Shown here: one piece after another, positions 34,149 through 41,462 of the stretch | Position numbering within the stretch: the stretch's first letter is position 1 | Layout of the letters: each line of letters begins with the position of its first letter | Origin: JADJOM01 sp963817435 | GTDB lineage: Bacteria; Gemmatimonadota; Gemmatimonadetes; Gemmatimonadales; GWC2-71-9 | Reading direction: 5' to 3' | Assembly (NCBI GenBank): GCA_963817435.1 | Contig: CAWFNY010000002.1 | Span: forward strand, 62,001 to 126,000 | DNA: 64,000 nucleotides | The notes under the pieces: generated by a model | Databases searched by the model: none | Seen by the model: the letters and a program-made list of their open reading frames with translations, nothing else | What the model was told of the DNA's origin: nothing | Made by a program: the position numbers and the translations under genes

Positions 34149-34289
34149 GGCGACTGGGCGTGGGACGATTAGTGTGACGAATTGAACGACCGCCACAAGG
34201 AGGCTCCACATCAATCCGGCGACAAACGCCAACACGGCAAACTGCGGGAAGTAGCCAAAGGCCGCCGGCGCGCTGAGGATACTGCTGGC
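34143..34289 (-). pseudogene. Hydrophobic C-terminal fragment ending in attC I
   Basis: A minus-strand frame of 48 codons encodes two hydrophobic segments (FPQFAVLAFVAGLMWSLLVA and VVQFVTLIVP). Its stop is the TAA of the attC I core site, exactly as for intact cassette genes. An in-frame TAG bounds it upstream, and the only ATG (34211) would leave 22 residues. I read it as the 3' remnant of a membrane-protein cassette, or a very small membrane protein. Confidence 0.45.
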
Positions 34290-34346
34290 CTAGCCGTCGG
34301 GAAGCAAGACGAACCGGACTAGAAGAGGCTCCAGCGCAAGTTAGTC
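34288..34346 (-). repeat. Possible attC site J (weak)
   Basis: GACTAAC-TTGCG follows the quinone-reductase stop (TAA inside the core site) and GCTAGGC stands 59 bp away, the classical size. The inner arms do not pair well, so the site may be decayed or false. Confidence 0.3.
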
Positions 34347-35339
34347 CGCGATGCGAATGACCACTTTGCCGACGGCGCGGCCGGATTCCACGTAGGAAAT
34401 GGCGTCGGCCGCGGCCTCCAACGGAAAGGTCTTGTCCAGGATCGGCTTGATGACGCCAAGGTTCACCAGCGTGCCTATGCTCTCCAGCTGCTCGCCGCTC
34501 GCGCGCATGAACAGGTACCGGAAACGCGCCGACTTCTCTCTCGCTTGGCGATCGACCTTGCGATTCAGAAAGGCGAGGATCCAGACGAGCGGCAGGCTCA
34601 GGCCCCAGGCGCGCGCGAACGTGCCGTCGGGCCGGCCGCCGATCGTGACCACCACGCCACCTGGCTTGACCGCCTCGAAGGATCGAAGCAGCGTGTCGCC
34701 CCCCTGCGTGTCGAGGACCACGTCCTGATCCTTGGCCACCGCTTCGAAGGGGGTCGTCCGGTAATCGATGACCACATCCGCACCGAGCGACTTCACCAGC
34801 GCGTGGTTCCTGGCGCCGGCCGTGGTCGCGACTTGCGCGCCGAGGTGTTTGGCCAGCTGGATGGCGAAGGTGCCAACGCCGCCCGAGCCGGCATGGATCA
34901 GGACTTTCTGCCCCGCCTGCAACCGGGCGAATTCGATCAGCGCCTGCCAGGCAGTGAGCCCCACGAGCGGAAGCGACGCTGCCTGCGCGTAGTCGAGACG
35001 CGCGGGCTTCGTCGCGGCGGCGCTCTCGCGTACCAGGGCATACTCAGCGAAGGCGCCTATGCGGTCGTTGTCGAGATGCGAATAGACGGCGTCGCCGAGC
35101 TTGAACTTGGTGACGCCTGGGCCGATCGCTTCCACGTCCCCGGCGAGGTCGGTGCCAAGAACCAGGGGGAAGGAGAAGGACAGCAGCACCCGGACGGCGC
35201 CGTCGCGGATCTTGTAGTCGAGTGGGTTGACGCCGGCGGCCCGCACCCGCACCAGCAGTTCGCCCGGGCCCGGTTCAGGCCGCGGCAGGTCCATGATTTC
35301 CATGGGAGCCTTGTAACGACGGATGGCGAGCGCTTTCAT
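34341..35339 (-). CDS. Zinc-independent NADPH:quinone oxidoreductase-like MDR protein
   Basis: A 332-aa medium-chain dehydrogenase/reductase of the quinone-oxidoreductase group: PRPEPGPGELLVRVRAAGVNPLDYKIRDG, LGTDLAGDVEAIGPGV, the nucleotide-binding AGSGGVGTFAIQLAKHLGAQV and a C-terminal DKTFPLEAAADAISYVESG. The zinc-binding Cys and His of alcohol dehydrogenases are absent. It overlaps the SDR gene by 4 bp and is expected to be under the same TetR control. The stop codon sits in a core-site-like TAAC. Confidence 0.87.
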   Translation of the reverse strand: MKALAIRRYKAPMEIMDLPRPEPGPGELLVRVRAAGVNPLDYKIRDGAVRVLLSFSFPLVLGTDLAGDVEAIGPGVTKFKLGDAVYSHLDNDRIGAFAEYALVRESAAATKPARLDYAQAASLPLVGLTAWQALIEFARLQAGQKVLIHAGSGGVGTFAIQLAKHLGAQVATTAGARNHALVKSLGADVVIDYRTTPFEAVAKDQDVVLDTQGGDTLLRSFEAVKPGGVVVTIGGRPDGTFARAWGLSLPLVWILAFLNRKVDRQAREKSARFRYLFMRASGEQLESIGTLVNLGVIKPILDKTFPLEAAADAISYVESGRAVGKVVIRIAD

Positions 35340-36187
35340 ACGGGGGCCGTGGCGGTGCGCGGCGATGCCCCAGGCGCGTCGAGCCGCAGGTCCTTTCGAA
35401 TGCCGGCGTCCACCAACCGAGCAGGCGCAAATCGGCGAAGCAGGCGCAGGCGGTTGGCGAGACCACCGGCCGTGTATCGGAGCTTGGGGCGAGCCGAGCT
35501 GGCGGCTTTCAGCACCACGTCGGCCACCACGCCCGGCTCGTCTGCGGTCTCGAGCGCCGCTCTCAACTGCCTGGTCACGCCGGCACGCGCCTCACGATAT
35601 TCATCAAGGGTAGCATCGGGTTCCAGCAAGTTCGCGTCGAAGTGCGTCTTCGTGTACGCGGGCTCGATGACAGAGACCCGGATGCCCCTCGTGCGCAGCT
35701 CGTGGTCGAGCGATTCAGAGTAGCCTGCGAGCGCGTGCTTCGTGGCGGCATAGAGCGCCATGTATGGCGCCGGCAGGAAGCCCAGCACGGAGCCGACGTT
35801 GATGATACGGCCACCCCCGTGACGTCGCATGTGCGGGACGACGGCACGCGTCATCCGGACGATCCCGAAAAAGTTGGTATCGAAGATCGCCCGAGCCTGT
35901 TCGATCGAGCTCTCTTCCGCGCCTGCGGGGGCGACGCTGAAGCCAGCGTTGTTCACGAGGAGGTCGATGCGACTCTCCGACCGCAGCAGGGCGGTGACGG
36001 CGGCCTCGACCGATTCATCGCTGATCACGTCGAGAGAGAGCATCTCGAACGGGCGCCCGCCCGGGGTCGCGGCTCGTCGGCTCGTTCCGTAGACCTTGTA
36101 GCCGGCCATGGCGAGACGCTCTGCGGTTGCCTTCCCGATGCCCGATGATGCGCCCGTCACGAGTGCGACAGGTTGTGTGAGCTTCAT
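35336..36187 (-). CDS. Short-chain dehydrogenase/reductase
   Basis: A 283-aa classical SDR. TGASSGIGKATAERLA is the cofactor loop and NNAG is present. The catalytic Ser lies in INVGSVLGFLPAPYMALYAATKHAL with YxxxK. The NADP-type Arg pair (TSRRA) follows strand 2. GGAGG stands upstream of ATG 36187. An operator-like palindrome, the same as in front of the TetR gene, lies 46-63 bp upstream, so this gene and the quinone reductase should respond to that regulator. Confidence 0.88.
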   Translation of the reverse strand: MKLTQPVALVTGASSGIGKATAERLAMAGYKVYGTSRRAATPGGRPFEMLSLDVISDESVEAAVTALLRSESRIDLLVNNAGFSVAPAGAEESSIEQARAIFDTNFFGIVRMTRAVVPHMRRHGGGRIINVGSVLGFLPAPYMALYAATKHALAGYSESLDHELRTRGIRVSVIEPAYTKTHFDANLLEPDATLDEYREARAGVTRQLRAALETADEPGVVADVVLKAASSARPKLRYTAGGLANRLRLLRRFAPARLVDAGIRKDLRLDAPGASPRTATAPV

Positions 36188-36232
36188 GTGACTACCCTCC
36201 AGAAGGTGGCCGGCGATCATCGTACACTCGCC

Positions 36233-36250
36233 ATATGATGAGCGTCATAT
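36233..36250. promoter_or_regulatory. TetR operator copy upstream of the SDR gene
   Basis: ATATGATGAGCGTCATAT: ATATGA-N6-TCATAT, the same half-sites and spacing as at 36886-36903. Confidence 0.72.
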
Positions 36251-36290
36251 TAGGACGCAATGAAAACGGCTACGACCGGTGCGGGTCGTC

Positions 36291-36887
36291 CTAGGTGCTT
36301 GTGGGGTCGCAGTATTTCAGGGATGCTTCGCGCAGGGCCTCGGACAGCTTGGGATCGTCCACCGCGCGGGCCAGCACCAGAGCGCCGACCATCGTGGCCA
36401 CCGTCACGAGCGCGTGCTCGTAGGCACCCGGCGTTCCCTGGTCGGGCAAATGCCGGGCGACGACATCGATCACTTCCTTGATGCGACGCGTCGCGGCTCG
36501 CCGCACCTTTGGGGCCTGGCGCGGCATCTCCGAGCCGAGGGCGGCCACCGGGCAACCGGTCTCGGCGTCCTCGACGTGCTCTTGTGAGAGGTAGGCCTGG
36601 ATCATCGACCGCAGCGCCTCATGGGGCGGCGCTGTCGCGGCGACGCGAGTCAGTGTGGCCACGCTCTCAGCACCGGCCTGGTCGGCGGCCTCTGCGAGCA
36701 TCGCCTCACGGGAGGCGAAGTGCGCGTAGAAGCCGCCGTGCGTAAGGCCGACATCCTTCATAATGTCAGCGACGCCCGTGCCGCTGTAGCCGCTCCGACG
36801 GATGGCGCGCGCGGCGGCCCCGACTATCCGCTCGTGGGTGGCTTCCTTGCGGCTGGGGGCGGTCCGGTTGGCAGTGGCAGCACTCAT
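36291..36887 (-). CDS. TetR/AcrR-family repressor
   Basis: A 198-aa regulator: helix-turn-helix in RIVGAAARAIRRSGYSGTGVADIMKDVGLTHGGFYAHFASREAML, then a ligand-binding domain with GCPVAALGSEM, a motif seen in the YcdC/TetR_C_16-like group that often controls oxidoreductases. ATG 36887 lies inside an 18-bp palindrome 9 bp after the -10 box; the longer upstream frame is rejected on that ground. It sits 104 bp from the SDR gene on the same strand. Confidence 0.88.
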   Translation of the reverse strand: MSAATANRTAPSRKEATHERIVGAAARAIRRSGYSGTGVADIMKDVGLTHGGFYAHFASREAMLAEAADQAGAESVATLTRVAATAPPHEALRSMIQAYLSQEHVEDAETGCPVAALGSEMPRQAPKVRRAATRRIKEVIDVVARHLPDQGTPGAYEHALVTVATMVGALVLARAVDDPKLSEALREASLKYCDPTST

Positions 36888-36925
36888 ATGATGACCATCA
36901 TATAGCATTCCACCACAGCGCGCAA
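36886..36925 (-). promoter_or_regulatory. TetR promoter and autoregulatory operator
   Basis: Minus strand: -35 TTGCGC (36925-36920), 17-bp spacer, -10 TATGAT (36902-36897). The palindrome ATATGATGGTCATCATAT (36903-36886) covers the -10 and the first base of the ATG, leaving a 5' leader of about 2-3 nt at most. Confidence 0.75.
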
Positions 36926-37138
36926 GGCATTGCTCCTCGGGCGAGCGGGGTACGGGCTGCGCTGGCTTGGTAAACTCCACTCCCACAGCGGTTTACCGGT
37001 CGGGCTTGAGCTCTCAAGCCAGGAAATCCAACCGGCAACCCGCAGATCACCGGGCAGATACTCCGCGATACCGCGCGCTACCCCATGGCACTCGCCGAGG
37101 CTGGCGGATGCGCCATCGCACGGGCTCGGGGACATGCT
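36926..37138. other. Non-coding 5' region of the TetR cassette
   Basis: No gene seen between the TetR promoter and attC K; no further regulatory motif recognised. Confidence 0.5.
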
Positions 37139-37259
37139 GCCTAACGCACGCGCAGGACCTGCGAGGCCGCGGCGCCGTCAGGACTCCGGAGATGTCAACG
37201 GAGCCTCGGTCGGTTCGGATGAATCGACGGCGACCGCCTTGCACTGGCGAGGCGGATAT
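37139..37259 (-). repeat. Probable attC site K (right end unclear)
   Basis: Left end GCCTAAC-GCACGCG-CAGGACCTGCGAGGCCGCGG matches the distal end of sites I and L. The inner arm GAGGCCGCGGCGCCGTC pairs partly with the segment near 37228-37245, but no RYYYAAC-type R'' is recognisable near 37259. Confidence 0.5.
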
Positions 37260-37275
37260 ATCACAGGATAGTGCC

Positions 37276-37401
37276 GCCTAACGACAGCGCATCGCCTGCG
37301 GGGCCGCGGCAAGAGCTGGAGACCTACGCGGCGACGGTTGGTGGTGCCAGCCCGAAGGAAACCGACGGCCGCGCCCCGTCTGGTGCATGCGCTGGTTAGG
37401 T
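37276..37401 (-). repeat. attC site L
   Basis: Minus strand: ACCTAAC-CAGCG-CATGCACCAG ... GCAGGCGATG-CGCTGTC-GTTAGGC, 126 bp. Both core sites fit the consensus and L'' (CATGCACC) has one extra base over L' (GGCGATG). The best-preserved site of the array; it ends 5 bp from the stop of the 161-aa gene. Confidence 0.86.
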
Positions 37402-37406
37402 GGCCG

Positions 37407-37892
37407 TCAGCGCTTCGAGCGCGCTGTTGATGGCGGCTTCTTGGCGGGTGTCTTGTTCTTGACGGCTGCAAGGAGGCCAGTCCGTGGGTCGATATACAGG
37501 TCGCCAGGCCGGAGGCGAAAGCGCTGGACCGGACCCCATCGAGCGAGGCCATAGACGGCACCCGATGCATCAATCGTCGCGTGGCGTTCGACGAAATCCC
37601 ATACGTGCTGCCGAACGTGCTGTTGAACAGCTGAGCTTACGCGCAAGTTGGCCGAGATGTCACTGTAGACCTTATTCCAGGGTCGTCCCACCTGCTTCAC
37701 CAGATACCGTTTGAGGGGCGCGAGGTTCTCGTTGAGGCCCCTAAGACCGGAGCGTTGATGAGGCTTGCGAACCCCCTGCTTGGAAGGCAGCGCTTCAGCC
37801 GGGGCATTCTTCTCTCCCAGCTTCCCTCGAAACGGGCCTCGACTACCGCGACGAGGCCGCTCTACGATCACCTTGTGCATATCCTTGCGCAT
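37407..37892 (-). CDS. Basic conserved hypothetical protein
   Basis: A 161-aa strongly basic protein. It has an N-terminal Arg/Lys-rich part (HKVIVERPRRGSRGPFRGK), a conserved-looking core NENLAPLKRYLVKQVGRPWNKVYSDISANLRVSSAVQQHVRQHV and a C-terminal FRLRPGDLYIDPRTGLLAAVK. I recall similar hypothetical proteins in several soil phyla, but no function. ATG 37892 (MRKDMHKV) is preferred; ATG 37937 is also possible but would overlap the attC M core site. Followed within 5 bp by attC L and preceded by attC M, so it is a single-gene cassette. Confidence 0.72.
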   Translation of the reverse strand: MRKDMHKVIVERPRRGSRGPFRGKLGEKNAPAEALPSKQGVRKPHQRSGLRGLNENLAPLKRYLVKQVGRPWNKVYSDISANLRVSSAVQQHVRQHVWDFVERHATIDASGAVYGLARWGPVQRFRLRPGDLYIDPRTGLLAAVKNKTPAKKPPSTARSKR

Positions 37893-37935
37893 AGTGGCAG
37901 TCCGCGAGAGAGTCGCGAAGACGGGCTTGGAGGCC

Positions 37936-38033
37936 ACGTAACGTCTGCGCAGAAGCTGCGAAGCGCGGCTCAGGGGCGCCAGGAGTTCCGAGGAAGCTCG
38001 CCGCGCTTCAACAGCTTCATGCGCCGGTTAGGC
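37936..38033 (-). repeat. attC site M
   Basis: Minus strand: GCCTAAC-CGGCG-CATGAAGCTG ... CAGCTTCTG-CGCAGAC-GTTACGT, 98 bp, with arms TTGAAGCGCGGC and GCCGCGCTTCG. The same subfamily as sites A and F. It is the rightmost attC seen. Confidence 0.83.
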
Positions 38034-38263
38034 GGCCGCAGTACTGCATGAGCATCGGCACCATAACCCACTGGGTACCGTCACGTAGCCCGTGTTTGGC
38101 TTGGCGCTTGCGTGCCTCTCGTGGCGATACTGGCTATAGAAAGGTGTAAACGTATTCTATCACGTAGTTCGTCAGCCCGGCTTCGGAGCAGCAATACGTC
38201 ATGAAGATGCCGTCGGCGAGCGGATTAGCAAGCTCTACGCGCCAGTCCATGATGTAAGCAACC
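38017..38263 (-). pseudogene. Cassette gene remnant interrupted by IS3-type sequence
   Basis: A minus-strand frame begins abruptly at the IS boundary (about 38263) and reads MDWRVELANPLADGIFMTYC ... IEYVYTFL to a TAG at 38134. In the same frame it continues PVSPREARKRQAKHGLRDG then TQWVMVPMLMQYCGRL and reads through the attC M core. A truncated 5' end and an in-frame stop suggest a decayed cassette gene. No family recognised. Confidence 0.5.
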
Positions 38264-38374
38264 TGAGCTGCGCCGGGTTCGGTGGACACCATCCTTGGGT
38301 ACATTGGGTCATGGAGGTGTCCGATGCGAGCACGGCGGAAGCACAGTCGGGAGTTCAAGGTGGAGACGGTCATC
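38264..38374 (+). mobile_element. IS3-family 5' remnant
   Basis: TGAGCTGCGCCGGGTTCGG at 38264 looks like an IS3-type terminal inverted repeat. An ATG at 38324 with GGAGG upstream encodes MRARRKHSREFKVETV, the usual start of IS3 OrfA transposases. Similarity stops after 17 codons, so only the left end of the element remains. Confidence 0.6.
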
Positions 38375-38493
38375 CATCCCCTCCCGGTCATACCCGCCGC
38401 GAGAGAGACCATCCCACTTGGGGTGCGACCGGCTGATAGTCGAGACCGGCGCCCTGGGCGGGACGAGACGCCTGCCCGCCGCGCAACCACTTG

Positions 38494-38909
38494 CCAGACC
38501 ACCGAATCAGTTGTTCAAGGAGCGAATCGACTTCTCAGTTTGCAGATTCGAGTTGCAGGCTCGCGAAATGAATCATCAGCCCGTCAAATCGGGTTGCGAG
38601 CCTGCCGAACCGGAGTTTCAGGAGGCGACTCGGATGGTCAGACCGTCGGGTAGAAGCTTCAGGGAGGCAGGATGAACTGCGCGGCAGGCGAATCGACTCT
38701 TCAGCCTGGCGGGACGGTTGTCGAGATGGTCAGTCGGTTTGCTCCGACCGCCGGGAGAATTTGCCAGACTGTCGAGTTCGATGTTCAGCCCGGTGAATTG
38801 GAATTCCAGAGCGCTGAATGGAATGTCAGCGCGCCGGTCTGAACGTTCTATCCGGCGAGTTAGATGTTCAGTTCGCCGGGTAGAATGTCCAGCGCACGCT
38901 CCTGAACTC
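38494..38909. repeat. Degenerate 21-bp tandem repeat
   Basis: TCAG or CCAG recurs in a 21-bp register (sometimes 20): 38494, 38535, 38576, 38618, 38638, 38659, 38701, 38764, 38785, 38806, 38826, 38868, 38889. Consensus is roughly TCAGnCnGnCGAnTnGAATnT. About twenty units, none identical. All three forward frames show a seven-residue period; none is a clean long gene. Confidence 0.75.
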
Positions 38910-39311
38910 TTGCTCCGCCGCCCGACGGATCCGACCCACCACGCAAGACTTTTTCTGGCGCTCGCGACAACTTTCCCGCCTCTTGGCGGTTGCGGAAGCC
39001 CTCCGTCAGGAAAGTGGCCGGCACGTTCCCAATGCCGACGACCGAGTCCCGAGTTCTTAGCGCCGTGTGCCTTGTGCTTGGTGCTGAGTGCCTGGCGGGA
39101 AAGGCGCGACGGGCCGCGGAGTGCCGGAGGCGCGTCAGTGAGCGGTCGCGTTCTGAGTACCCAGCCCTGAGCGCGAACTGCAGCGCACGGAGGGGCCCGC
39201 GGCCGGAGCGCGGCGATGCCCGCACAGCAATAGCAGAGGGATACCCGGGGTCCTGCTCGGAGCTCGAAGGGATCCCTCGCTGCGCTCGGGATGACAAAAG
39301 GTGAGTTCTGT

Positions 39312-39340
39312 GTAGGGGCGGGGCTGAGCCCCGCCCCTAC
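39312..39340. repeat. Strong GC-rich palindrome upstream of ilvD
   Basis: GTAGGGGCGGGGC and its exact complement flank a TGA loop (13-bp arms). Just upstream is GGATCCCTCGCTGCGCTCGG followed by GATGACA. Both look like interspersed repeats found between genes in many GC-rich genomes. The rest of 38910-39424 has no gene that I can support; it holds the ilvD promoter, possibly with TATTAT at 39399 as -10. Confidence 0.6.
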
Positions 39341-39424
39341 CCCCGGGACGACCTGCCGAGGCCGCCCGAAATCGATAGATTCCAGCCCGTCGCTTTCTAT
39401 TATATCCCTTACCGCGCCCCGCCC

Positions 39425-41104
39425 ATGCCCCACAATCTCCGCAGCCGCACCGTCACCCAGGGCGTGCAGCGCGCCCCGAACCGCGCCATGCTCCGGGCCG
39501 TCGGCTTCGGCGAGGGCGATTTCGAAAAGCCGATCATCGGCGTCGCCAACGGCTACAGCACCATCACCCCCTGCAACTCCGGACTGGACATCCTCGCCCG
39601 CCGTGCGGAAGCGGCGATCAGGGCCGCCGGCGGCATGCCACAGCTCTTCGGCACCATCACCGTGAGCGACGGCATCTCGATGGGCACCGAGGGGATGAAG
39701 TTCTCCCTCGTCTCCCGCGAGGTGATCGCCGATTCGATCGAGACGGCGGTGAGCGCGGAGAGCATGGACGGGGTGATCGCGATCGGTGGCTGCGACAAGA
39801 ACATGCCCGGCGCGATGATGGCGATCGCGCGGATGAATGTCCCGGGCATCTTCGTCTACGGCGGCACCATCAAGCCGGGCCACCTCGACGGCGAGGACCT
39901 CACGATCGTGAGCGCCTTCGAGGCGGTCGGGCAGTTCAGCGCCGGGAAGATCGACGCCGATCGGCTGCATGCCGTGGAGTGCCACTCCTGCCCGGGCGCG
40001 GGCTCCTGTGGCGGGATGTACACGGCCAACACCATGTCGTCCGCCATCGAGGCGATGGGCATGAGCCTCATGGGCTCCTCCACGATGGCCGCGGAGGATG
40101 CCGAAAAGGCGGACAGCGCGGCCCGCTCCGGCACCGTCCTCCTCGACGCGGTGGCCGCCCAGCGGCTGCCCCGCCAGATCATGACGCGGAAGGCGTTCGA
40201 GAACGCCATCGCCGTCGTCATGGCAACCGGCGGCTCGACCAACGCGGTGCTGCACCTGCTCGCCATCGCGCACACCGCCGGCGTCCCGCTGGCGCTCGAC
40301 GACTTCGAGGCCATCCGCGCCCGCGTCCCCGTCCTCTGTGACCTCAAGCCGTCGGGGCGCTACGTCATCACCGACCTGCACAAGGTCGGGGGCATTCCGC
40401 AGGTGATGAAGATGCTGCTGGAACATGGCCTGCTGCATGGCGACTGCCTGACAATCACCGGCGAAACGATCGCCGAGTCGCTCCGCGGCGTGCCCGCCGA
40501 GCCGCCCGCCGGACAGGAGGTCATCCGCCCCTGGAACCGGCCCATGTATCCGCAGGGGCATCTCGCCATTCTCCGCGGCAACCTCGCCGAGGAGGGCGGG
40601 GTCGCGAAGATCACCGGTGTGAAGACCAACAGGATGACCGGACCCGCCCGGGTGTTCGACTCCGAGGAGCTCTGTCTCGCCGCCATCCTCGAGCGGAAGA
40701 TCAAGCCGGGCGATGTGCTGGTGATTCGCTACGAGGGGCCGAAGGGCGGGCCCGGCATGCGGGAAATGCTCTCGCCAACGTCGGCGATCATCGGTGCCGG
40801 ACTCGGTGATTCCGTCGGCCTGATCACCGACGGGCGATTCTCCGGAGGCACCTACGGGATGGTGGTCGGTCATGTCGCCCCGGAGGCGGCGGTGGGCGGG
40901 ACCATCGCGCTCGTCAACGAGGGAGACTCGATCACCATCGACTCCGAACGCCGGCTGCTGCAGCTCAACGTGGACGATGCCGAGCTCGCTCGGCGGCGCG
41001 CGGCCTGGCGCCCCCGTCCCTCGAGTTACACGACTGGTGTGCTGGCGAAATACGCCCGGCTGGTGTCCAGCGCGAGCCTCGGCGCGGTCACTGATCTGTT
41101 CTGA
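39425..41104 (+). CDS. ilvD: Dihydroxy-acid dehydratase
   Basis: Fe-S dehydratase forming 2-oxo acids in valine, isoleucine and leucine synthesis. 559 aa, normal length. Cluster cysteines are visible in GNGYSTITPCNSG-type N-terminus (VANGYSTITPCNSG), GGCDKNMPGAMM and CHSCPGAGSCGGMYTANTM; the C-terminal GRFSGGTYGMVVGHVAPEA is intact. It is on the plus strand, separate from and convergent with the other branched-chain genes. ATG 39425 is supported by full alignment of the N-terminus (MPHNLRSRTVTQGVQRAPNR). Confidence 0.96.
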   Translation: MPHNLRSRTVTQGVQRAPNRAMLRAVGFGEGDFEKPIIGVANGYSTITPCNSGLDILARRAEAAIRAAGGMPQLFGTITVSDGISMGTEGMKFSLVSREVIADSIETAVSAESMDGVIAIGGCDKNMPGAMMAIARMNVPGIFVYGGTIKPGHLDGEDLTIVSAFEAVGQFSAGKIDADRLHAVECHSCPGAGSCGGMYTANTMSSAIEAMGMSLMGSSTMAAEDAEKADSAARSGTVLLDAVAAQRLPRQIMTRKAFENAIAVVMATGGSTNAVLHLLAIAHTAGVPLALDDFEAIRARVPVLCDLKPSGRYVITDLHKVGGIPQVMKMLLEHGLLHGDCLTITGETIAESLRGVPAEPPAGQEVIRPWNRPMYPQGHLAILRGNLAEEGGVAKITGVKTNRMTGPARVFDSEELCLAAILERKIKPGDVLVIRYEGPKGGPGMREMLSPTSAIIGAGLGDSVGLITDGRFSGGTYGMVVGHVAPEAAVGGTIALVNEGDSITIDSERRLLQLNVDDAELARRRAAWRPRPSSYTTGVLAKYARLVSSASLGAVTDLF

Positions 41105-41150
41105 ATCAACAGCGGTGGGCGCCGCTCGCCTCGCCCGCTCGAAACAAACT

Positions 41151-41204
41151 GGCCTCCAGTCCGTCATGTCCCCGCTCATCGGAGACCACGACAGACCGGA
41201 GGCC
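41151..41204 (+). promoter_or_regulatory. Hairpin that would mask a ribosome binding site
   Basis: GGCCTCCAGTC (41151-41161) can pair with GACCGGAGGCC (41194-41204, one mismatch). The right arm contains the GGAGG of the small CxxC protein gene, so the structure could hold back its translation. Confidence 0.5.
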
Positions 41205-41207
41205 TGC

Positions 41208-41462
41208 ATGCGTTGCCAGCACTGCCAATCGCGTGATGCCCTCGAACGGGACGGTATCCCCGTTCAGGTCCAGCTCTTTGGAGAGATCGAAGGCTGCTTC
41301 TGCGCCGAGTGCATCGTCGCGCTGCAGGAGCCGTACAATCGCGGGCTCCGCGCCGACATCGCTATCAAGGCGCCGGAACTCTCGGAGCTCGAACTCGAGT
41401 CGGTCCCCGATCAGATGCTCAAATTCACCCTCTGCTTCCCGATTCCCAGGCAGCCCGTCTAG
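41208..41462 (+). CDS. Small CxxC-CxxC protein
   Basis: An 84-aa protein with two CxxC pairs, MRCQHCQS at the N-terminus and GCFCAECIVALQEPY about 30 residues on, likely binding zinc. The rest is acidic and helical (ELSELELESVPDQ). ATG 41208 is chosen because GGAGG lies 5 nt upstream; ATG 41166 is a weaker alternative. It follows ilvD by 103 bp and its stop overlaps the convergent leuB stop by 4 bp. Function unknown. Confidence 0.65.
   Translation: MRCQHCQSRDALERDGIPVQVQLFGEIEGCFCAECIVALQEPYNRGLRADIAIKAPELSELELESVPDQMLKFTLCFPIPRQPV

Larger units (their letters stand above)
26030..38033 (-). mobile_element. Integron gene-cassette array without integrase (CALIN)
   Basis: Imperfect palindromes bounded by RYYYAAC and GTTRRRY core sites separate nearly every gene or operon here. 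On the minus strand the gene-proximal end reads R'' then NNNCG then a CATGxxxC-type L'' box with one extra base, and the distal end reads the matching L' box, 6-8 bp and GTTRRRY. This asymmetry is the same in all well-preserved sites (26554, 27169, 30128, 31522, 34022, 37276, 37936) and orients the array with its minus-strand genes. Several stop codons are the TAA of the R'' site. No tyrosine recombinase is encoded in the window, hence the CALIN label. The likely first cassette is at the right end. Confidence 0.82.

Noticed and set aside
38494..38909. CRISPR array
   Set aside because: The 21-bp units are contiguous and diverged, without identical repeats separated by unique spacers, and there are no cas genes.
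38041..39424. Integron integrase gene at the expected right-hand side of the array
   Set aside because: No tyrosine-recombinase motif in any frame; only an IS3 remnant, repeats and the ilvD upstream region.
38618..41209. An 863-codon minus-strand frame covering ilvD and the tandem repeat
   Set aside because: Antisense to ilvD, which is unmistakable. Its C-terminal heptad pattern comes from the 21-bp DNA repeat, not from a recognisable gene.
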